Origin: Anaerolineales bacterium
Lineage (GTDB): Bacteria; Chloroflexota; Anaerolineae; Anaerolineales; Villigracilaceae
Direction of reading: 5' to 3'
DNA: 9,185 nt
Assembly: GCA_016928525.1 (NCBI GenBank)
Contig: JAFGKO010000174.1
Location: 1-9,185, forward strand
The translations under genes were made by a program, and so were the position numbers. The notes under the pieces were generated by a model. That model ran no database searches. It saw only the letters and a list, made by a program, of their open reading frames with translations, and was not told the DNA's origin. Numbering within the stretch: position 1 is the stretch's first letter; each line of letters begins with the position of its first letter. This document shows positions 5,795-9,185 of the stretch, in pieces.

Positions 5795-8716
5795 ATGGAA
5801 TATCCCAACATCGAAGTTGCAGTAATGATAAACAATGTTCACCGGACGCTTTTAGTAAGCCCGGACGAAAGCTTGTTATCCATACTGCGCCGAGCTGCTT
5901 ACTACAGTGTCAAGTCAGGCTGCGATGATGGTACCTGTGGTGTATGCATTGTTTTGGTGAATGGGAAGCCGATCCGCAGCTGCAAAACGAAAGCTGTGGA
6001 TGTGGATGGCGCAGAGATCACGACTCTGGAAGGCCTAAGTCAGGCTGGTGAATTGCACCCTATCCAAAAGGCCTTCATAGCGGTGGGCGCAATTCAATGC
6101 GGCTTTTGTACTCCCGCACAAATTCTGGTGGTCAAAGCACTGTTAGATCGAAACCCTGATCCGACGGATGACGAAGTTCGCAAAGCTTTGAACAGTGTAC
6201 TCTGTCGTTGCACCGGATATGTGCGCGGCGTCGATGCAGTACAGCGCGCGGCCGCCTTGCTGCGTGGAGAGCAGACCGCGAGCTACACCCACATTGAGCA
6301 AACCCTGCCAGGTGAACATGAAGCAATCACACTGCCGGAAGCATTCTACCGGCGTGATGGAAGCCGGAACCCCCTGCCTCCGCTGGTTTTTACGCCAGAG
6401 GAGATGGATGGAACACGTGTAATTGGAAAACCTGAAATAAAAATTGATGCCAAAAAATTAGCCCTGGGACGCCCTGTTTTCACGGACGATTTTCGTTTAG
6501 ATGGAATGCTCTACGGCGCGCTGCTGACCAGCCCACACGCCCACGCCCATATCCGCCGCATTGACGCCAGCCGGGCATGGGCTTTACCCGGCGTTCATGC
6601 CGTGCTGACACATCATGACATTCCGCGCATCAAATACGCGTCTGGCGGGCAGAGTTACCCCCAACCGCTGCCGTACGATCAGGTCAGTTTGGATGACAAG
6701 GTGCGCCATGTAGGCGATCGCGTCGCAATCGTAGCTGCGGAAACACTTGAGATTGCTCAACAGGCATTGGAATTGATCGACGTTGACTATGAAGTTTTAC
6801 CGGCTGTGGTAGACCCTGTACATGCCATGCAGGATGACGCTCCAGTGATTCACGATGAAGCGGATACAGAAGGCATCTTCAATGCCCAGCATAACATCGT
6901 GCACCACATCGAAGCCGAGGTGGGAGATGCCGAACAGGCTTTCGCGAAGGCCGAGCATATCTTTGAAGGGACGTATCGCACGCCAAAGCAGCAACACGTT
7001 CATCTGGAACCGCACGTCTGCATCACTTTTTTTGATGAGGACGACCGGCTGGTGATCCGTACCAGCACGCAGGTTCCATTCCACATCCGCCGCATGGTTG
7101 CCCCCTTAATCAATCTACCGGTCAAAAAGATACGTGTCATTAAACCGCGTATCGGCGGCGGCTTTGGTAACAAACAGGAATTGATTTTGGAAGACCTGTG
7201 CGCGCATCTCACGCTGGCAACTGGCCGCCCAGTGCGCATGGAATTTACCCGCACGCAGGAGTTTACCAGCTCCCGCAGTCGGCACGCAAATATCGTTCAT
7301 TATAAGGTTGGGGTTACGGGCGATCAGGTCACAGCAGCTCACCTGTACTTGATTGGCGATACCGGCGCTTACGGAGCGCACGCGCTCACAGTAAACATGG
7401 TAGGTGGATTTAAAGGGCTAACCCTTTACAATCCGCCGAATGCGCGATTTGTCAGTGATATTGTGTATACCAATACCATACCAGCAGGCGCGTTTCGAGG
7501 TTATGGCGCGATGCAATGCCAGTACGGCATTGAAGTCCTTATGGAAGAGATCGCCGCAAAATTAGGTCTGGATGTGATCAAGTTCAAACGAAAGAACTGG
7601 ATCAAAGTCGATGAAGAGATGTATCTCTCTAAAGCGTTGGGCGAAGGACGCGAAGGCACGGAGCAATTCTTACTGAGTAGCGGGTTGGAACACTGCGTAC
7701 GGATTGGCCTGGAAGCGACCGATTTCGAAACCAAACGTCAGAATCATCGCAGGCAGCAAGGGTACCATCGCCGCGGAATTGGTATGGCGGTTGTGATGCA
7801 TGGCAGTGGCATTGCCGGTCTGGATATGGGGGCTGCCACGCTGAAAATGAATGATGACGGTTCCTTTAATTTGCTGATCGGGGCAACCGACCTGGGAACC
7901 GGTTCAGATACTATCTTGGCACAAATAGCAGCTGAGGTGTTGGGTATCCCGTTGGAAGATATCATTGTCTATTCCTCGGATACCGATTTCACACCGTTTG
8001 ATAAAGGGGCGTACGCCAGCAGCACGACTTACATCAGCGGCGGAGCCGTTCGCAAAGCGGCATTGAAAATCAAAGCCATGATTTTGGAACACGCAGCGCT
8101 CATGCTAAATATTTCGGATTCATCCAGTTTAGAACTTGGCAACCGACAGGTCATTGCCAAGGATGGGCGGGCATTCTCACTGGCTGAAGTGGCACTCAGC
8201 AGCTTGCATCAGCAAAATCAACATCAAATTATGGCAACAGCATCTCATACCAGCCCGCTCAGTCCACCGCCAACCGCGGCCCAGTTTGCCGAAATCGTTT
8301 TAGACACCCAGACCGGGCACATCGATGTCGAGCGACTCTTGATGATAGTGGATTGCGGGCGGGTGATTAACCCCATCACCGCTGCAGGACAGGTGGAAGG
8401 CGGTATGGCGCAGGCGCTTGGTTTTGCATTGACAGAAGAAATGCTTTTCAATCAAGACGGCCAGCCCCTCAACCCGAATTTGGTCAAGTACCGTATTCCC
8501 CGCGCAGTTGAGATGCCGGCGACGGATGTTATCTTTGTTCAAACCAACGAACCGAGCGGCCCCTTTGGTGCTAAGTCGGTAGCTGAAATCTCTATTGATG
8601 GTGTAGCACCTGCCATTGCCAGCGCGATCTATGATGCGACTGGCGTATGGATGCGCGAGTTACCCTACACGCCGGAGCGCGTAAGGGCAGCGCTACAGCA
8701 AGCGGAGCTGTCTTGA
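5795..8716 (+). CDS. Molybdopterin oxidoreductase of the xanthine dehydrogenase family, [2Fe-2S] and Mo domains fused
   Basis: A 973-residue molybdenum hydroxylase. Residues 1-80 form a plant-type [2Fe-2S] ferredoxin domain with C43, C48, C51 and C63. Residues 85-158 form the second [2Fe-2S] domain with C102-GF-C105 and C137-R-C139. A linker leads to the a/b hammerhead domain (about 215-335) and then the two Mo-cofactor domains to the end. Cofactor marks are GGGFGNK at 454-460, GAFRGYG at 565-571, GATDLGTGSDT at 696-706 with Q710, and AKSVAE with the catalytic Glu at E931. There is no FAD domain, so electrons must leave from the Fe-S clusters to an unknown partner. This fused layout and length resemble E. 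coli XdhD and the selenium-dependent XDH group. The residues that bind purine in bovine XDH (E802, R880) align by eye with Q461 and V536, so xanthine is not supported as substrate. AGGAGA lies 8 nt before the ATG. No Sec codon or XdhC-like gene is visible. Confidence 0.93.
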   Translation: MEYPNIEVAVMINNVHRTLLVSPDESLLSILRRAAYYSVKSGCDDGTCGVCIVLVNGKPIRSCKTKAVDVDGAEITTLEGLSQAGELHPIQKAFIAVGAIQCGFCTPAQILVVKALLDRNPDPTDDEVRKALNSVLCRCTGYVRGVDAVQRAAALLRGEQTASYTHIEQTLPGEHEAITLPEAFYRRDGSRNPLPPLVFTPEEMDGTRVIGKPEIKIDAKKLALGRPVFTDDFRLDGMLYGALLTSPHAHAHIRRIDASRAWALPGVHAVLTHHDIPRIKYASGGQSYPQPLPYDQVSLDDKVRHVGDRVAIVAAETLEIAQQALELIDVDYEVLPAVVDPVHAMQDDAPVIHDEADTEGIFNAQHNIVHHIEAEVGDAEQAFAKAEHIFEGTYRTPKQQHVHLEPHVCITFFDEDDRLVIRTSTQVPFHIRRMVAPLINLPVKKIRVIKPRIGGGFGNKQELILEDLCAHLTLATGRPVRMEFTRTQEFTSSRSRHANIVHYKVGVTGDQVTAAHLYLIGDTGAYGAHALTVNMVGGFKGLTLYNPPNARFVSDIVYTNTIPAGAFRGYGAMQCQYGIEVLMEEIAAKLGLDVIKFKRKNWIKVDEEMYLSKALGEGREGTEQFLLSSGLEHCVRIGLEATDFETKRQNHRRQQGYHRRGIGMAVVMHGSGIAGLDMGAATLKMNDDGSFNLLIGATDLGTGSDTILAQIAAEVLGIPLEDIIVYSSDTDFTPFDKGAYASSTTYISGGAVRKAALKIKAMILEHAALMLNISDSSSLELGNRQVIAKDGRAFSLAEVALSSLHQQNQHQIMATASHTSPLSPPPTAAQFAEIVLDTQTGHIDVERLLMIVDCGRVINPITAAGQVEGGMAQALGFALTEEMLFNQDGQPLNPNLVKYRIPRAVEMPATDVIFVQTNEPSGPFGAKSVAEISIDGVAPAIASAIYDATGVWMRELPYTPERVRAALQQAELS

Positions 8717-8875
8717 GCTGATCCACGCTGCAGTATCAATAATGGCGATACCGGAACACCTTTCCGTTCGTTTTGCGGTGCAACTCTAATGCAACCTGGA
8801 TAAACTTGGATTTACTGGGTAGACAAAATAGTCTTTCTTTCTATCCGTTTTTTGGGGGAAGCCCAGCCCAGGATC

Positions 8876-9118
8876 TCAGTTATCAAGAGCAGTGCGCGCG
8901 TCCGCAAAGAGCGCCGCGATGGTCGCAGTCCCACCGGGGCCGAGCGCGTCCCGGGCCTGCACAAAGGCCTGGATCATGGCGGCGACTTCCCGCTTGCCCT
9001 GGTCTGCCAATGCGCTGGCTCCGGCCGAGAGCCTCTGACACGCCTGGGGGCAATCGACCTGCATGGCGAAGCCCTCTTGCGCGATGTGCTGCGCCACCAC
9101 ATCTTTCCAACCATCCAC
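8876..9118 (-). CDS. Hypothetical protein, 80 residues
   Basis: I do not recognise this protein. The - strand frame from GTG (9116-9118) to TGA (8876-8878) has the codon pattern of a real gene: mostly G or C in third positions (GCC, CAG, ATC, GTC), a balanced amino-acid content and no low-complexity runs. It begins MDGWKDVVAQHIAQEGF and ends AALFADARTALDN, is mostly helical in character, has two cysteines (VDCPQACQ), and lacks membrane segments or a signal peptide. An in-frame stop at 9140-9142 bounds it upstream; the RBS is weak (AGAGA next to the GTG). The block is clearly GC-richer than the rest of the window (about 68% in 8881-8940), suggesting a different origin. Overlapping + strand frames are Arg/Pro-rich and look like shadows. 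It converges on the molybdoenzyme gene. The 159 bp between them (8717-8875) shows no gene or strong terminator. Confidence 0.5.
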   Translation of the reverse strand: MDGWKDVVAQHIAQEGFAMQVDCPQACQRLSAGASALADQGKREVAAMIQAFVQARDALGPGGTATIAALFADARTALDN

Positions 9119-9124
9119 TCTCTG

Positions 9125-9142
9125 TGACCGCGATTGCGGTCA
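9125..9142. promoter_or_regulatory. Perfect 7-4-7 inverted repeat upstream of the - strand gene
   Basis: TGACCGC, a GATT spacer and GCGGTCA form a perfect inverted repeat ending 6 nt before the GTG start of the - strand gene. Its size suits a dimeric repressor operator or an RNA hairpin in the leader that could mask the ribosome binding site. The stop codon that bounds the gene upstream falls inside it. Seen: the symmetry. Inferred: any regulatory role. Confidence 0.35.
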
Positions 9143-9185
9143 GGCTGGCAGATAAGATCGTCTTACCTACCAACGCATAGAACTG

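Noticed and set aside
5795..8716. Naming the oxidoreductase xdhD or a selenium-dependent xanthine dehydrogenase outright
   Set aside because: The architecture is similar, but the purine-binding residues are not seen and no selenium-related gene is in the window.
8821..8843. Short stem AGAC-AAAATA-GTCT followed by T-rich DNA, as a terminator for the molybdoenzyme gene
   Set aside because: Only 4 pairs, and the T-rich stretch is interrupted by C and A; too weak to call.
8773..9180. Two overlapping + strand frames in the GC-rich right end
   Set aside because: Their translations are rich in Arg, Pro and Ser in the manner of antisense shadows; the - strand frame has the better codon pattern.

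Overview
The window is a mid-GC bacterial chromosome segment with eight convincing protein genes on the + strand, one likely small gene on the - strand at the right edge, and two short stretches that look like gene remnants. No rRNA, tRNA, CRISPR array, insertion sequence or phage gene is visible. The mix of a wybutosine-synthesis-like radical SAM enzyme, a CooC-like P-loop ATPase, a RecA/KaiC-fold protein and a fused Fe-S/molybdopterin oxidoreductase fits an anaerobic or facultative bacterium. Chloroflexota (Anaerolineae-like) is my best guess, but it rests on gene content only and is weak.

Left part (1-3176): an AT-rich leader precedes a ZIP-family metal transporter (57-791). Three housekeeping-type genes follow: a YggS/PLPBP-type PLP-binding protein (861-1535), a peptide deformylase (1606-2184) and a COG0731-type radical SAM protein (2181-3176). 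The last two share a 4-nt stop/start overlap and are probably translationally coupled.

Middle part (3221-5713): a CooC/MinD-like ATPase with an intact deviant Walker A but only one cysteine where CooC has CxC (3221-4117). It is followed by what I read as the wreck of a NifX/NifB-like 'dinitrogenase FeMo-cofactor' family gene (4140-4361; in-frame TAA, missing segments). Next comes a RecA/KaiC-like protein whose Walker A ends in GKP and whose Walker B acid is missing (4395-5150), then a two-CBS-domain protein (5161-5589). After that is a 39-codon reading frame that resembles a ferredoxin stripped of its cysteines (5594-5713).

Right part (5795-9185): a 973-residue molybdopterin oxidoreductase of the xanthine dehydrogenase family. 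Two [2Fe-2S] domains are fused directly to the Mo-binding part with no FAD domain, an architecture like E. coli XdhD and the selenium-dependent XDH group. Its catalytic Glu is present, but by-eye alignment does not show the two residues that bind purine in true xanthine dehydrogenases. After it, a GC-rich block carries a probable 80-residue - strand gene behind a perfect 7-4-7 inverted repeat.

Working model (inference): the CooC-like ATPase, RecA-like protein and CBS protein form a nucleotide-sensing or maturation module that serves the downstream molybdoenzyme. The remnants suggest this module once also held a FeMo-co-family protein and a ferredoxin.
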